Shown here piece after piece: positions 1 through 9,146 of a stretch of 64,000 bases of DNA (positions are counted from its first letter, which is position 1; each line of letters begins with the position of its first letter). Under the pieces are notes generated by a model that worked only from the letters and a program-made list of their open reading frames with translations, had not been told where the DNA came from and did no database searches. The position numbers and the translations under genes are program-made. The stretch comes from Spirosoma panaciterrae DSM 21099. GTDB taxonomy: Bacteria; Bacteroidota; Bacteroidia; Cytophagales; Spirosomataceae. The stretch spans positions 1 through 64,000 of the forward strand of contig NZ_KB893181.1 in the NCBI RefSeq assembly GCF_000374025.1, given 5' to 3'.

Positions 1-93
1 GAAGCAAGTGGCAAAGTGTCGGCGAAAAGTAAGTTCAGTAAATCGGGAGTAGCGAGCCAGATTTTCAAACGTAGCCCGTCCCTGTCTGCCTAA
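1..93 (+). CDS. C-terminal end of an unidentified protein (partial, cut by left edge)
   Basis: Frame 1 is open from the first base to a TAA at 91-93 and encodes a basic, Ser/Lys-rich 30-residue tail ending SPSLSA. A probable terminator about 100 bases downstream fits a real gene ending here. Too little is visible to name a family; it could also be chance open frame. Confidence 0.4.
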   Translation, partial: EASGKVSAKSKFSKSGVASQIFKRSPSLSA

Positions 94-189
94 TAAGACA
101 GAGAAGAGTTCAGTTAGAAAAGTGCGCTGATGCTTGTTCACGTTGAAAAGTTTAGCCAATATTGGCTTGAGAATCGCTTCGATGCTCAT

Positions 190-236
190 GGGTCGTAGGG
201 AATGAAATGGGGATTTCAAGCTTACGACCCTTTTTG
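190..236 (+). terminator. Probable intrinsic terminator
   Basis: An 8-bp inverted repeat (GGGTCGTA at 190-197 and TACGACCC at 223-230) is followed directly by TTTTTG. It would end transcription of the partial gene at the left edge before the TPR gene. The 25-base loop is long, so it is less certain than a tight hairpin. Confidence 0.5.
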
Positions 237-293
237 CTTTTGGCCAAATCAAGCCCTAAAACTGCTCACAGTGTTAATAACTGAGATTTTTCC

Positions 294-1130
294 ATGAAAG
301 TAATGGTAGTCTTACTGGTTAGCTTGAGTTCGCTGATGGCTTTCGCTCAGGACAAGCAATCGTTTCAATGGATGGCTGCTACATTAGCCAGCAATAGCCG
401 CTACAATACACCTGTGCCCTGGGAAGGCAGTAAACGATTGCAGGATTGGCTGACTATGGCTGTTTTAGCAGCTAAGGATAGCCTTAAAAGAGCAGAGCTT
501 TTGGAAGGAAAAGCATTAAGTTCGTTAAAACTAGGTAATTACGATCAGGCATTTTCTGATTATGAAAAAGCGGCATTACTTAACCCCAAAAGCCAGGGGC
601 GGATAGGATGGCGCTATTTGTTTTTCCTGCGAGATTATAAGCGAGCTTGCAACTATTTGGAAGCTTTTGATGCTCAGACCCCAGGACTCGATGACCCGAT
701 TGATGATTATTCCGTAAATTACCTGAAAGGACGAGCCTATGTTGGGCTTAAACAATACAAACAGGCTATTGACGCTTATACGGTAGCTATTCATAACCGA
801 GAAGCACGCAACGGACTAGAATGGGTCGATTACCGCTATTTAGTGGCTCGGGCTGTTTCTTACCTGGCCGTCCAGCAACCAGAAAAGGCATTATATGACT
901 TAGATAATGCCCTGAAAAATAATCCGAAAAGCGCTATGGCTCATTATCATCGTGGTTGTGCACTCCAGCAACTTAACCGAACCAAAGAAGCCCTTACAGC
1001 TTTTCGGGATGCCTTATTTTTTGTGCAGACTCAACCGTTTGAACGTGATTTTTATTACGAACAGCCCGATGCTGCTTACGAAGGCCAAATTGAAGCTGCT
1101 ATTCAAAAACTTAAACCCTTGAGCCGTTGA
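294..1130 (+). CDS. Secreted tetratricopeptide-repeat protein
   Basis: The 278-residue protein begins with a cleavable signal peptide (cut expected after AFAQ, about residue 19). The rest is helical with TPR-like units: one near residues 60-95 (ALSSLKLGNYDQAFSDYEKA) and three more across about 140-245, including the pattern A.AHYHRGCALQQLNRTKEAL. TPR proteins scaffold protein-protein contacts, here probably in the periplasm; no partner can be named. Its stop overlaps the TTG start of the DUF58 gene by 4 bases, so the two are probably translationally coupled. No enzymatic domain is seen. Confidence 0.8.
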   Translation: MKVMVVLLVSLSSLMAFAQDKQSFQWMAATLASNSRYNTPVPWEGSKRLQDWLTMAVLAAKDSLKRAELLEGKALSSLKLGNYDQAFSDYEKAALLNPKSQGRIGWRYLFFLRDYKRACNYLEAFDAQTPGLDDPIDDYSVNYLKGRAYVGLKQYKQAIDAYTVAIHNREARNGLEWVDYRYLVARAVSYLAVQQPEKALYDLDNALKNNPKSAMAHYHRGCALQQLNRTKEALTAFRDALFFVQTQPFERDFYYEQPDAAYEGQIEAAIQKLKPLSR

Positions 1131-2473
1131 AACTGATCCGCGCCCTGTTTATCGCCAACCGACTCTGGTTTAGTTTGATTGCTATTGTTCTGCTGTTTGT
1201 AGCGGCTTATGCCTTTCCGATTTTGTTTCCTTTGATGCAGATCGTGTTTGCGGTGTTTATGCTGCTGATCGGTATGGATATGTGGTTGTTGTTCCGGCCT
1301 AAAAACGCCTTTTTTGCCCGTCGTGAATTGCCGGAACGCTTATCGAATGGCGATGAAAACCCACTGACGATTTACCTCGAAAATCGGTATACGTTTCGGA
1401 CTGATGTGGAAGTGATCGATGAAATTCCGTTTCAGTTTCAACGGCGCGATGTACTATTTCGCGCCCGCCTGAATCCCCGCGAAACGCAGGCGATCCGTTA
1501 TGAACTTCGTCCAACACGCCGGGGCGAGTATAGTTTTGGGGCTGTCAATGTATTTGTTCTATCACCTTTAGGGCTGTTGAAACGGCGGTATCAGTTTGAG
1601 CAGGGAAAGATGATTGCCGTGTATCCGTCGTTTTTACAGATGCGCCAGTACGAACTCCTGGCTGCTACCAACCGACTCACGGAAGTGGGCGTTAAGCGGA
1701 TTCGGCGTATTGGCCACAGTATGGAATTTGAGCAGGTGCGTCCGTATTCTACCGGCGATGACGTTCGGACCATAAACTGGAAAGCTACCTCCCGTCGGAG
1801 CGATCCGCAGGGCACTGCGCTGATGATCAACGCCTTTCAGGATGAGCGATCACAGCCGATATATTGCTTGATCGATAAGGGCCGGGTCATGCAGTCGCCG
1901 TTTGAAGGATTAACCCTTCTCGATTATGCCATCAATGCCAGCTTAGTATTGAGCAATATTGCGCTGATGAAGCAGGATCGAGCTGGTATTCTGACGTTTT
2001 CCGATCATATCGGCCAGCTCTTACCTGCCGACCGCCGGTCGGGGCAGATGCTGAAAATTCTGGAATTACTGTATCGGCAGAAGACCCGTTTTCTGGAAAC
2101 CGATTACGAAAACCTTTATGCGAGCGTTCGGGCGCACATACGGCAACGGAGTCTGCTGCTGCTGTTCACTAATTTTGAAACCGTAAGCGGCATGCATCGG
2201 CAGTTGCCGTATTTGCGTCGATTAGCCAAGGACCACCTGCTTCTGGTTATTTTCTTTGAAAATACCGAACTCCGAACGTTACTTACTGAACCGGCCGCCG
2301 ATACAGAGGCTATTTATCTCAAAACGATTGGCGAGAAGTTTACTTATGAAAAACGTCAGATCGTGAAGGAACTGGGTCAGTACGGTATTCAGACAATTCT
2401 GACAGCACCGCAAAACCTGACGGCTACTACCATAAATAAGTATCTGGAACTGAAGGCAAGAGGTATGATTTAA
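1127..2473 (+). CDS. DUF58 domain protein
   Basis: The protein has 448 residues, with two hydrophobic segments in the first ~55 residues and then a soluble region carrying the DUF58 signature (EQVRPYSTGDDVRTINWKAT, about residues 203-222) and a vWA-like C-terminal half. In other bacteria DUF58 proteins are encoded beside MoxR ATPases and vWA proteins and are thought to help assemble or activate envelope complexes; no MoxR gene is visible here. The TTG start at 1127 overlaps the preceding TGA (TTGA). The biochemical role of the family is not settled, so the call is by domain only. Confidence 0.85.
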   Translation: MKLIRALFIANRLWFSLIAIVLLFVAAYAFPILFPLMQIVFAVFMLLIGMDMWLLFRPKNAFFARRELPERLSNGDENPLTIYLENRYTFRTDVEVIDEIPFQFQRRDVLFRARLNPRETQAIRYELRPTRRGEYSFGAVNVFVLSPLGLLKRRYQFEQGKMIAVYPSFLQMRQYELLAATNRLTEVGVKRIRRIGHSMEFEQVRPYSTGDDVRTINWKATSRRSDPQGTALMINAFQDERSQPIYCLIDKGRVMQSPFEGLTLLDYAINASLVLSNIALMKQDRAGILTFSDHIGQLLPADRRSGQMLKILELLYRQKTRFLETDYENLYASVRAHIRQRSLLLLFTNFETVSGMHRQLPYLRRLAKDHLLLVIFFENTELRTLLTEPAADTEAIYLKTIGEKFTYEKRQIVKELGQYGIQTILTAPQNLTATTINKYLELKARGMI

Positions 2474-2498
2474 GCGTTGAAACCAGGTTATATGGCTT

Positions 2499-2720
2499 TC
2501 AGTTGTCGCTGAAACTACCTTTCACCGATTCATAATCAGACTTTAGCCGACCCATTTCTTTGGTCAGAAACGTCTGTAGCTGGCGATTGAAATCTGCTTT
2601 TTCATCATCGGGCAGTGAAGCGTACAAGTCTTTCAACTCCTGATTGATGGCGGCTCGTTCGGCATCATTAGCCGCGTTGATGGAGCGATAATGGTATTTT
2701 CGAAAATCGTATTGAGGCAT
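2499..2720 (-). CDS. Small hypothetical protein (73 aa)
   Basis: This short, charged, helix-prone protein (MPQYDFRKYHYRSINAANDA...) has no recognisable domain, signal peptide or membrane segment. Its ATG lies 3 bases past the stop of the Uma2-like remnant upstream, so the two are probably co-transcribed. It may be a real small gene or the partner of a decayed gene. No function is assigned. Confidence 0.55.
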   Translation of the reverse strand: MPQYDFRKYHYRSINAANDAERAAINQELKDLYASLPDDEKADFNRQLQTFLTKEMGRLKSDYESVKGSFSDN

Positions 2721-2723
2721 AAT

Positions 2724-2951
2724 TTATTCGTCAGGCAAGTTTGCAAAAATTTCGCTGAGTGGGATTTGAAAGCCATTCATATCGACGACTTGTTCGGGCA
2801 GAGAATACGCTGTTTCGAGCCAGGCGTTGGGCTGCTTAGTTTGGCGGCAAACAATACCTTCTTTGGCCGAAGGCTCTACGAACACTAATTCCTGAAGGGT
2901 TTCCATTAGCAACGAGTTCACCACGTCCAAGTGCTTCGATCTGATCGTCAT
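2724..2951 (-). pseudogene. C-terminal remnant of an Uma2-family (DUF820) protein
   Basis: The 75-residue frame resembles the last third of Uma2 proteins: a strand like LQELVFVEPS (family: LQEYVLV.P), a central W-E-T-Y stretch, and an ending like GFQIPLSEIFANL (family: G..IPL.EIY..V). Uma2 proteins are PD-(D/E)XK-like and normally about 180-200 residues; the N-terminal catalytic region is absent. The minus-strand frame just upstream (about 2880-3000) is also open and protein-like (KKIRLNDDQIEALGRGEL) but out of register and without a start codon. A decayed gene is the best reading; an intact small gene is the alternative. Confidence 0.4.
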
Positions 2952-3017
2952 TCAGTCGTATTTTCTTTACAACCTGCGTACATTTTTGGCGTTTAGGTAA
3001 AGATACGAGAATCGCTG

Positions 3018-3064
3018 GAACGTAAAAAAAGCCCTTTTCTACAGAAAGGGCTTTTTTTACGTTC
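3018..3064. terminator. Strong terminator downstream of tatC, usable in both directions
   Basis: A perfect 20-bp inverted repeat (3018-3037 with 3045-3064) has a 7-base loop, a GCCCTTT/AAAGGGC core and seven A/T on each side. It starts 12 bases past the tatC stop on the minus strand, where its RNA would end in a U run. Confidence 0.85.
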
Positions 3065-3075
3065 GTAAGAACTGT

Positions 3076-3933
3076 TTAGGACTGCATCAACTCTTTACGG
3101 TCTTCTTCGCGCATACGCTGAACTCTGCCTGAAACCACAATACTTATTTCATACAAAAGAGCGAGTGGAAGGGCAACCAGCACCTGGCTGTAAATATCGG
3201 GTGAGGGGGTAATAACACCTGCTACCACCAGAATCACAATCCAGGCATGCTTACGATACTCGCGCATGAAGGCGGGGGTCAGTACGCCTACTTTCGACAG
3301 AACGAAGGCTATAATCGGCATCTGGAAGATAAGTCCGCAGCCTAAAGCCAGGGTTACTATAACCGAGATATATGACGTAATGTCAATGTTGTTTTCAATC
3401 TTGCTGGAGAGCGTATAATTGACTAGGAAGTTGATAGCCAGTGGAGAAACGATAAAGTATCCAAATAGAACTCCCAGCGCAAACAGCAACGATACGTAGA
3501 AAACGGCCCCTCTGGCGGCCCGTCTCTCTACCGGACGAAGACCCGGTTTTATAAAGCGCCAAAGCTCCCAGAACGCATACGGGAAGGTAAAACTCAACCC
3601 AACAAAAAAGGATGATGTAAGCGACATCGTGAACTGGTCTGATAAACCCAGTGCCTGCAACTTGAACGTCAGAGTTTTAACGCACAGATCGGCATAGCCC
3701 GTAATATCAGCCAGTTTACACATCTGTCGGTACGTCCAGAAGTCCGTTTTGGCAGGCCCCAGCAACACATATTCAAAAATATCGTCGATGAAAATAAAGG
3801 CCGTAATCGTAAAAACCAGAATGGCTGCGGCCGAGCGGATAATGTGCCAGCGCAGTTCTTCCAGATGATCCAGAAAGGACATTTCCTTACCTTCAGAATC
3901 AATCTCTTCGTCAGTCAGTTGGTCGAGTGGCAT
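3076..3933 (-). CDS. tatC: Sec-independent (twin-arginine) protein translocase subunit TatC
   Basis: The 285-residue inner-membrane protein has the TatC signature at its N-terminus (EMSFLDHLEELRWHIIRS, about residues 17-34) and six predicted membrane helices, including FALGVLFGYFIVSPLAINFL and the C-terminal ITPSPDIYSQVLVALPLALLYE. TatC binds the twin-arginine signal peptide and, with TatA/B, moves folded proteins across the membrane. No tatA is visible next to it. A loop near residues 60-85 is slightly longer than in the E. coli protein. It is probably monocistronic, as a strong terminator follows and a hairpin repeat precedes it. Confidence 0.95.
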   Translation of the reverse strand: MPLDQLTDEEIDSEGKEMSFLDHLEELRWHIIRSAAAILVFTITAFIFIDDIFEYVLLGPAKTDFWTYRQMCKLADITGYADLCVKTLTFKLQALGLSDQFTMSLTSSFFVGLSFTFPYAFWELWRFIKPGLRPVERRAARGAVFYVSLLFALGVLFGYFIVSPLAINFLVNYTLSSKIENNIDITSYISVIVTLALGCGLIFQMPIIAFVLSKVGVLTPAFMREYRKHAWIVILVVAGVITPSPDIYSQVLVALPLALLYEISIVVSGRVQRMREEDRKELMQS

Positions 3934-3953
3934 TGTTTTAATTGCGAATGATT

Positions 3954-4021
3954 GAATGATTGAATGATAGAATAAATAAACAACTCAATAGCTATTGATT
4001 CATTCTATCATTCAATCATTC
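3954..4021. repeat. Intergenic hairpin built from tandem TTGAATGA-like units
   Basis: A perfect 20-bp inverted repeat (3954-3973 with 4002-4021) encloses a 28-base AT-rich loop. The left arm extends into further copies of GAATGATT. The same unit makes a 25-bp hairpin at 47006-47070. It sits between the glyA stop and the tatC start, and could serve as transcript terminator or stabiliser; no T run is needed for the latter. Confidence 0.7.
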
Positions 4022-4025
4022 ACAA

Positions 4026-5315
4026 TTAACTTTTATAGAGCGGAAATGCTTTCATCCACTCGTTGATTTCTTCTTTAACGGTAGCTAGAACCGAATCGTT
4101 ATCATGGTTCATCAGCACCTTGTCGATATATACGACAATTTGCTCCATGTCCGATTCTTTCAGGCCGCGTGTGGTCATGGCTGCCGTTCCGACGCGCATT
4201 CCCGACGTTACCATCGGTGATTTATCATCGAACGGAACCATATTTTTATTAATCGTAATATCGGCTTTGATCAGGGTATTTTCTGCCAGTTTACCCGTCA
4301 GTCCTTTCGAGCGTAAGTCAATCAGCATCAGGTGGTTGTCGGTGCCGCCCGAAATGATTTGATACCCACGGCTCAGGAAGGCCGCTGCCATCGCCTGCGC
4401 GTTGGCTTTCACCTGAACAGCATAATCGTAGAAGTCGTCGCTCAACGCTTCACCAAACGCAACGGCTTTGGCCGCAATGATGTGTTCCAAGGGGCCACCC
4501 TGCGTGCCAGGGAATACACCTGAATCGAGTAGGGATGACATTAAGCGGGTTTCGCCTTTCGGGGTTTTTATACCAAATGGATTTTCGAAGTCGTTCCGCA
4601 TCATGATAATACCCCCACGAGTACCTCGTAAGGTTTTGTGGGTTGTCGTGGTTACGATGTGCGCATATGCCAGGGGATCGTTCAAAAGCCCTTTGGCAAT
4701 CAGACCAGCGGGGTGCGACACATCGGCCAGCAGCAGAGCTCCTACTTCATCGGCAATAGCACGCAGACGGGCATAGTCCCAATCCCGGCTGTAGGCCGAA
4801 GCACCACAGATGAGTACTTTAGGGCGTTCGCGTTTAGCGGTTTCTTCGACTACGTCATAATTGATAACGCCAGTTTCCTGCTCAACGCCGTAGAAGGTCG
4901 GCCGAAAATATTTACCCGAAATATTTACGGGCGAACCGTGGGTGAGGTGCCCCCCGTGCGAGAGATTAAAGCCCAGAATGGTATCGCCGGGTTGGAGGCA
5001 GGCCAGAAAAACAGCCGTGTTGGCGTTGGCACCCGAATGGGGCTGTACATTTACCCAGGTTGCGCCGAATAATTCTTTGGCGCGGTCAATGGCAATTTGC
5101 TCAATCTGGTCAACTACTTCGCATCCGCCATAATACCGTTTTCCGGGTAAGCCTTCGGCGTATTTATTGGTGAGAACACTTCCAGCCGCTTCCATGACAG
5201 CGGGCGACACAAAGTTTTCAGAAGCAATCAATTCAATACCCGATTCCTGCCGGTGCTGTTCTTTGGCAATCAGATCAAACACCTGCGTATCGCGGGTGGT
5301 GGTAGCGGTTGTCAT
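4026..5315 (-). CDS. glyA: Serine hydroxymethyltransferase
   Basis: This 429-residue PLP enzyme interconverts serine and glycine while charging tetrahydrofolate with a one-carbon unit; it is cytosolic. The full family pattern is present: [15 protein letters not shown] near the N-terminus, [11 protein letters not shown], the substrate loop, and the PLP-binding lysine in [14 protein letters not shown] (Lys227). Length is normal. A -7 promoter element lies about 95 bases upstream, giving a leader of roughly 85 bases. Only the hairpin repeat separates it from tatC downstream. Confidence 0.97.
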   Translation of the reverse strand: MTTATTTRDTQVFDLIAKEQHRQESGIELIASENFVSPAVMEAAGSVLTNKYAEGLPGKRYYGGCEVVDQIEQIAIDRAKELFGATWVNVQPHSGANANTAVFLACLQPGDTILGFNLSHGGHLTHGSPVNISGKYFRPTFYGVEQETGVINYDVVEETAKRERPKVLICGASAYSRDWDYARLRAIADEVGALLLADVSHPAGLIAKGLLNDPLAYAHIVTTTTHKTLRGTRGGIIMMRNDFENPFGIKTPKGETRLMSSLLDSGVFPGTQGGPLEHIIAAKAVAFGEALSDDFYDYAVQVKANAQAMAAAFLSRGYQIISGGTDNHLMLIDLRSKGLTGKLAENTLIKADITINKNMVPFDDKSPMVTSGMRVGTAAMTTRGLKESDMEQIVVYIDKVLMNHDNDSVLATVKEEINEWMKAFPLYKS

Positions 5316-5407
5316 CAGAATGATCGATTTATTGTGTTGGTTATCTGCTGGTTCGATCTTATAAAAACAGTACTTGTCAATGGGCGAACAGCCAGATAGT
5401 TATACAG

Positions 5408-5415
5408 CAAAGGTA
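5408..5415 (-). promoter_or_regulatory. Bacteroidota-type -7 promoter element for glyA
   Basis: The minus strand reads TACCTTTG, matching the Bacteroidota consensus TAnnTTTG. Transcription would start near 5401 and run into glyA. No clear TTG -33 element lies at the usual 19-21 base spacing. Confidence 0.5.
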
Positions 5416-5613
5416 CGGCGGAAAATGGTGAAATAAGGAAGAATTTCCTGACAAAACCAACAAAACCATTCTGGCTATTGTGGGAATGAGTTTTGTTTTT
5501 GATTAAACCTTTTAGTCAACTTATAATCTGATTAAAAAGAACAACGAGTACAAACACTACGTAGTTAGTTTTCATTGGTAGTGTAACGTTATATAATTCA
5601 AGTATTTAACGCT

Positions 5614-5910
5614 ATGAAAACGAAAAAGAATGTATTGGCAGTAGTAAGTTTTGTTTGTCTGGCGCTGGTTTCGGCCTGTACCGCCACAACCACTGTGCAG
5701 GGCCCTCCGGCTGCCCGCGTCGAAAGGATTCCACCTCCACCTTCGGTCCGACATGTTTGGGTGCCAGGCCACTATGTGCGTCGGGGGCGGGATTACCGCT
5801 GGGTAGGGGGCTCGTATCGGCTAGCGCCCGGACGGTACACCGCCTGGTCGCCGGGACATTGGCAACAAACTCGTCGTGGTCCGGTTTGGGTAGAAGGGCA
5901 TTGGCAGTGA
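5614..5910 (+). CDS. Small YXWGXW-type lipoprotein
   Basis: The 98-residue protein has a lipoprotein signal peptide (lipobox LVSAC, Cys22) and then a compact Trp/Gly/His/Arg-rich domain with a recurring W-x-P-G-H-x pattern: VWVPGHYV, WSPGHWQ, VWVEGHWQ. This matches the YXWGXW repeat family of small envelope lipoproteins, whose function is unknown. It is probably anchored to the outer membrane. An intrinsic terminator follows within 35 bases and no gene is close upstream, so it is likely monocistronic. Confidence 0.8.
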   Translation: MKTKKNVLAVVSFVCLALVSACTATTTVQGPPAARVERIPPPPSVRHVWVPGHYVRRGRDYRWVGGSYRLAPGRYTAWSPGHWQQTRRGPVWVEGHWQ

Positions 5911-5940
5911 TTAATGATTGATGATAATGTATAAGGTTAG

Positions 5941-5978
5941 ACTTCCCGAATGTTCAAACGTTCGGGAAGTTTTGTTTT
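5941..5978 (+). terminator. Intrinsic terminator
   Basis: A 10-bp stem (ACTTCCCGAA at 5941-5950, TTCGGGAAGT at 5961-5970) is followed by TTTGTTTT. It closes the lipoprotein transcript. Confidence 0.85.
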
Positions 5979-6010
5979 GACAAAAATGGGGTCGCTGGCC
6001 TTACGCCAGA

Positions 6011-6898
6011 ATGGTAGACATGATTCAATTTTGCCTTATGGATTCAACTTGTTTTGCTAAACCTATGGAATCACTGGCCGATAAATCTCTTTTGCTGAAC
6101 GAACTCGATCAGCCGTACGCAGTTAGCCCGGAAGCCGTCGAATTTTACCGTAAAAACGGGTATGTAAAGCTGAAGCATGTGTTGAGCCCGGCTGTTCTGG
6201 ACTATTATGGAGCCATTATCACCGATTTGGTCTTTCGGCTCAACACGCTAATTAAACCTATGGAAGAGCGCACAACCTACGAGCGGGCGTTTCTGCAAAT
6301 CATGAACCTCTGGCGCGAAGATGACCAGGCCAGAGAGTTCGTTTTTTCCAAACGGCTGGCTAAAATCGCTGCTGACCTGATGGAAGTAGAGGGTGTACGG
6401 CTTTATCATGACCAGGCTTTATACAAGGAGCCATCGGGGGGCATTACACCCTGGCATGCCGATCAGTTTTACTGGCCGCTGGCATCACCCAAAACAGTTA
6501 CCGTCTGGATTCCTTTTCAGGAGACGCCTATGGAAATGGGGCCGCTTGCTTTTGCCGAAGGAAGTCAGCACGTTGAAATTGGCCGTGATATTGAAATTAG
6601 CGATGAAAGCGAACAGGTGCTGGCCGATGAACTACAGCGACAGAATTTCAGCATGAACGATACCCCATTTGAACTGGGCGAAGTTAGCTACCATGCTGGC
6701 TGGACATTTCATCGGGCTGGGCCGAATCGATCCGATCGTCCTCGAAAAGTGATGACTATGATTTATATGGACAAGGATCAGATCATCAGCCAGCCACGAA
6801 ATCACTATCAGGTTGCCGACCATACTACCTGGCTGGCTAGCTTACCGATCGGCAGTAAACCCCAGGACGACATGAACCCCATACTGTATAGTCGATAG
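6011..6898 (+). CDS. Phytanoyl-CoA dioxygenase (PhyH) family protein
   Basis: The 295-residue protein belongs to the non-haem Fe(II)/2-oxoglutarate oxygenases. The iron-binding triad is visible as His149 and Asp151 in PWHADQFYW and His234 in AGWTFHRAGPN, with the 2OG-binding arginine just after (RSDRPRK). PhyH-like enzymes hydroxylate small molecules, often lipids or secondary metabolites; the substrate cannot be read from sequence. The start is uncertain: ATG codons at 6011, 6020, 6038 and 6065 are all in frame, and the conserved domain begins only near residue 35. It follows a terminator and appears to stand alone. Confidence 0.85.
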   Translation: MVDMIQFCLMDSTCFAKPMESLADKSLLLNELDQPYAVSPEAVEFYRKNGYVKLKHVLSPAVLDYYGAIITDLVFRLNTLIKPMEERTTYERAFLQIMNLWREDDQAREFVFSKRLAKIAADLMEVEGVRLYHDQALYKEPSGGITPWHADQFYWPLASPKTVTVWIPFQETPMEMGPLAFAEGSQHVEIGRDIEISDESEQVLADELQRQNFSMNDTPFELGEVSYHAGWTFHRAGPNRSDRPRKVMTMIYMDKDQIISQPRNHYQVADHTTWLASLPIGSKPQDDMNPILYSR

Positions 6899-6991
6899 CT
6901 TATACGTAATTCAGGCATACTATATAGTCGTTGATCGAGGTGAAAAGAGCAAAATCACTGTCGATTAACGACTATTCTTATTTAATGGAAA

Positions 6992-6999
6992 TATTTTTG
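6992..6999 (+). promoter_or_regulatory. Bacteroidota-type -7 promoter element for the DsbD-like gene
   Basis: TATTTTTG matches TAnnTTTG and lies 45 bases before the ATG at 7045. It supports that ATG, because the longer open frame beginning with TTG at 6931 would start upstream of this promoter. Confidence 0.45.
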
Positions 7000-7044
7000 C
7001 AGTATTTCTGTTCTAAAAAAGAACCATTATTTACCCGGAGTGGT

Positions 7045-9141
7045 ATGAAATCTATTCTTACGCTTGTGGTGGGCCTATTGCTTCCCCTGGCTACATTCGC
7101 TCAATTACTTAAGCCAGTTACCTGGACCTATAAAGCCACGAAGTCATCGGCCAAAGTAGGCGACGTTGTTGAGCTTCGATTTACGGCAGCCATTAAAGAT
7201 GGCTATCATATTTATTCGTCAGATGTAAATCCCAAGGTGGAGGGGCCTTTGCCAACGGAATTTAAGTTTACGCCCAACAAAACCTATGAGTTGGTTGGGA
7301 AAGTGAAACCGATCAGTAAAGTCGAAACCAAATACGAAGAAGTATTTGAGGGCGATACCTACCTGATGCATGGTATGGCGCAGTTTTCGCAACGGGTGCG
7401 GGTTTTAGCCGAAAAACCAGTTATCGAAGGCACGGTCAGTTTTCAGTCCTGTACCGATAAAGATGGCCAATGTATTCCGGGCGATGACAGCTTTTCCTTT
7501 ACAGGAATACAGGTTACTGCCAGCCCTGCCAGTACATCAACTGCGGTAGCCGAAACGCCTAAATCGGGTTCTGTGGCTACAGCGCCAACGAATGAGACGG
7601 CTGCGGTAGCTACCGCTCCGGCTTCGACGACGGTTGTGGCAGGAGCGCCAACGTTGCCAGCGCAGACCACCGATCTGGCTCCAAAGGCAGACCTTTCATT
7701 GGCTGAGCCCAAGTCGGCATCCAGTGAATCGTTGGGAGGGTTTCTGGTAGCGGCTTTCCTGTCGGGTTTAGTGGCCCTGCTCACGCCCTGCGTATTCCCT
7801 ATTATTCCGGCTACGGTTAGCTTTTTTACCAATCAAAAAGGGGGGCAGTGGAAAGCATTGTTGTATGGAGCCTTTATTGTTGGCATTTACGTGCTCGTTG
7901 GTACGGTGGTGTCGCGATTCAACGGCCCGGCTTTTGCCAACTTTGTCAGTACGCATTGGGTTCCGAATGTGTTGTTTTTTGCCATCTTCTTCATTTTTGG
8001 CCTGTCGTTTCTGGGCCTGTTTGAAATTGTATTGCCTAACTCACTGATCAATGCGTCGGATGCGAAGTCGGAGCAGGGCGGAATTCTGGGCGTGTTCTTT
8101 ATGGCGTTTACATTGGTGCTGGTTTCCTTCTCCTGTACGGGTCCCATAGTTGGTAGTTTGCTGGTGGCATCGGCTGGGGGAGAGGTTGTAAAACCAATTC
8201 TGGGCATGGCCGCTTTCTCGTCGGCGTTTGCAGTACCTTTCACGTTGTTTGCTGCCTTTCCACAGTGGCTGAAGAACTTACCCCGTTCGGGTGGATGGCT
8301 CAACTCAGTAAAGGTTGTGCTGGGCTTTCTGGAACTTGCTCTGGCGCTTAAGTTTCTGAGCGTAGCCGACCAGGTATACCACTGGCATTTGCTGGATCGC
8401 GAGGTATTCCTGTCAATATGGATTGTGATTTTCTCCCTGATCGGTTTTTATTTCCTCGGCAAGCTTCGGTTGCCCCACGATAGTGAAGTGAAAGTTATTA
8501 GTGTTCAGAAGCTATTGCTCGCTATTATAACTTTTTCATTTGTAGTATATATGATTCCAGGGTTATGGGGAGCCCCTTTAAAAGCGCTTTCCGGGTATCT
8601 GCCTCCTGAAACCTCGCAGGACTTTAATCTGCATGGGCAACGATCAGCGAGCAACGGGCCAACTGGGGGTAGTATTACAGAGAATGTGAAATATGCCGAC
8701 CTGTTTCACCTGCCACACGGTTTGCAAGGCTTTTTCGACTATAAACAAGCTCTGGCGTATGCCAAAAAGGTAAACAAGCCTGTTTTTATCGACTTTACCG
8801 GGCATGGTTGTGTCAACTGTCGCGAAATGGAAGCCCGTGTCTGGTCGGATCCAGCCGTTTTATCTCGGTTGCAAAATGATTTTGTGATGCTGGCCCTGTA
8901 TGTCGACGACAAAACCGAACTGCCGGAGTCGGAGTGGTATACGTCAACGTATGATCAGAAGGTTAAGAAGACGATTGGCGCTCAGAATGCGGATTTGCAA
9001 ATCATAAAATACAACAACAACGCGCAACCGCATTACTGCCTGGTCAACAGCGAAGGTAAATTGCTGGTGCCGCCTAAGAATTACGACCGCGACGTGGCCA
9101 ACTTTGTCGCGTTTCTGGATTCGGGTAAAGCAAAATTTTAA
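7045..9141 (+). CDS. dsbD: DsbD-type thiol:disulfide interchange protein
   Basis: This protein of about 698 residues carries reducing power from cytoplasmic thioredoxin to periplasmic proteins. In order it has a signal peptide (ATFAQ), an N-terminal DsbD-alpha-like domain to about residue 160 with a Cys pair in SFQSCTDKDGQC, an Ala/Thr-rich linker, a CcdA-like eight-helix membrane domain with the key cysteines in TPCVFPIIPATV and FSCTGPIVGS, and a C-terminal thioredoxin-like domain with Cys589-Val-Asn-Cys592. All three relay Cys pairs are therefore present. The ATG at 7045 is chosen because it places the signal peptide at the N-terminus. It converges with the FabH-like gene. Confidence 0.92.
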   Translation: MKSILTLVVGLLLPLATFAQLLKPVTWTYKATKSSAKVGDVVELRFTAAIKDGYHIYSSDVNPKVEGPLPTEFKFTPNKTYELVGKVKPISKVETKYEEVFEGDTYLMHGMAQFSQRVRVLAEKPVIEGTVSFQSCTDKDGQCIPGDDSFSFTGIQVTASPASTSTAVAETPKSGSVATAPTNETAAVATAPASTTVVAGAPTLPAQTTDLAPKADLSLAEPKSASSESLGGFLVAAFLSGLVALLTPCVFPIIPATVSFFTNQKGGQWKALLYGAFIVGIYVLVGTVVSRFNGPAFANFVSTHWVPNVLFFAIFFIFGLSFLGLFEIVLPNSLINASDAKSEQGGILGVFFMAFTLVLVSFSCTGPIVGSLLVASAGGEVVKPILGMAAFSSAFAVPFTLFAAFPQWLKNLPRSGGWLNSVKVVLGFLELALALKFLSVADQVYHWHLLDREVFLSIWIVIFSLIGFYFLGKLRLPHDSEVKVISVQKLLLAIITFSFVVYMIPGLWGAPLKALSGYLPPETSQDFNLHGQRSASNGPTGGSITENVKYADLFHLPHGLQGFFDYKQALAYAKKVNKPVFIDFTGHGCVNCREMEARVWSDPAVLSRLQNDFVMLALYVDDKTELPESEWYTSTYDQKVKKTIGAQNADLQIIKYNNNAQPHYCLVNSEGKLLVPPKNYDRDVANFVAFLDSGKAKF

Positions 9142-9146
9142 CAGAA

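Noticed and set aside
7443..8303. Minus-strand frames of 129 and 138 residues opposite the DsbD-like gene
   Set aside because: They lie wholly within dsbD and have Ala/Thr-rich low-complexity content caused by the linker region.
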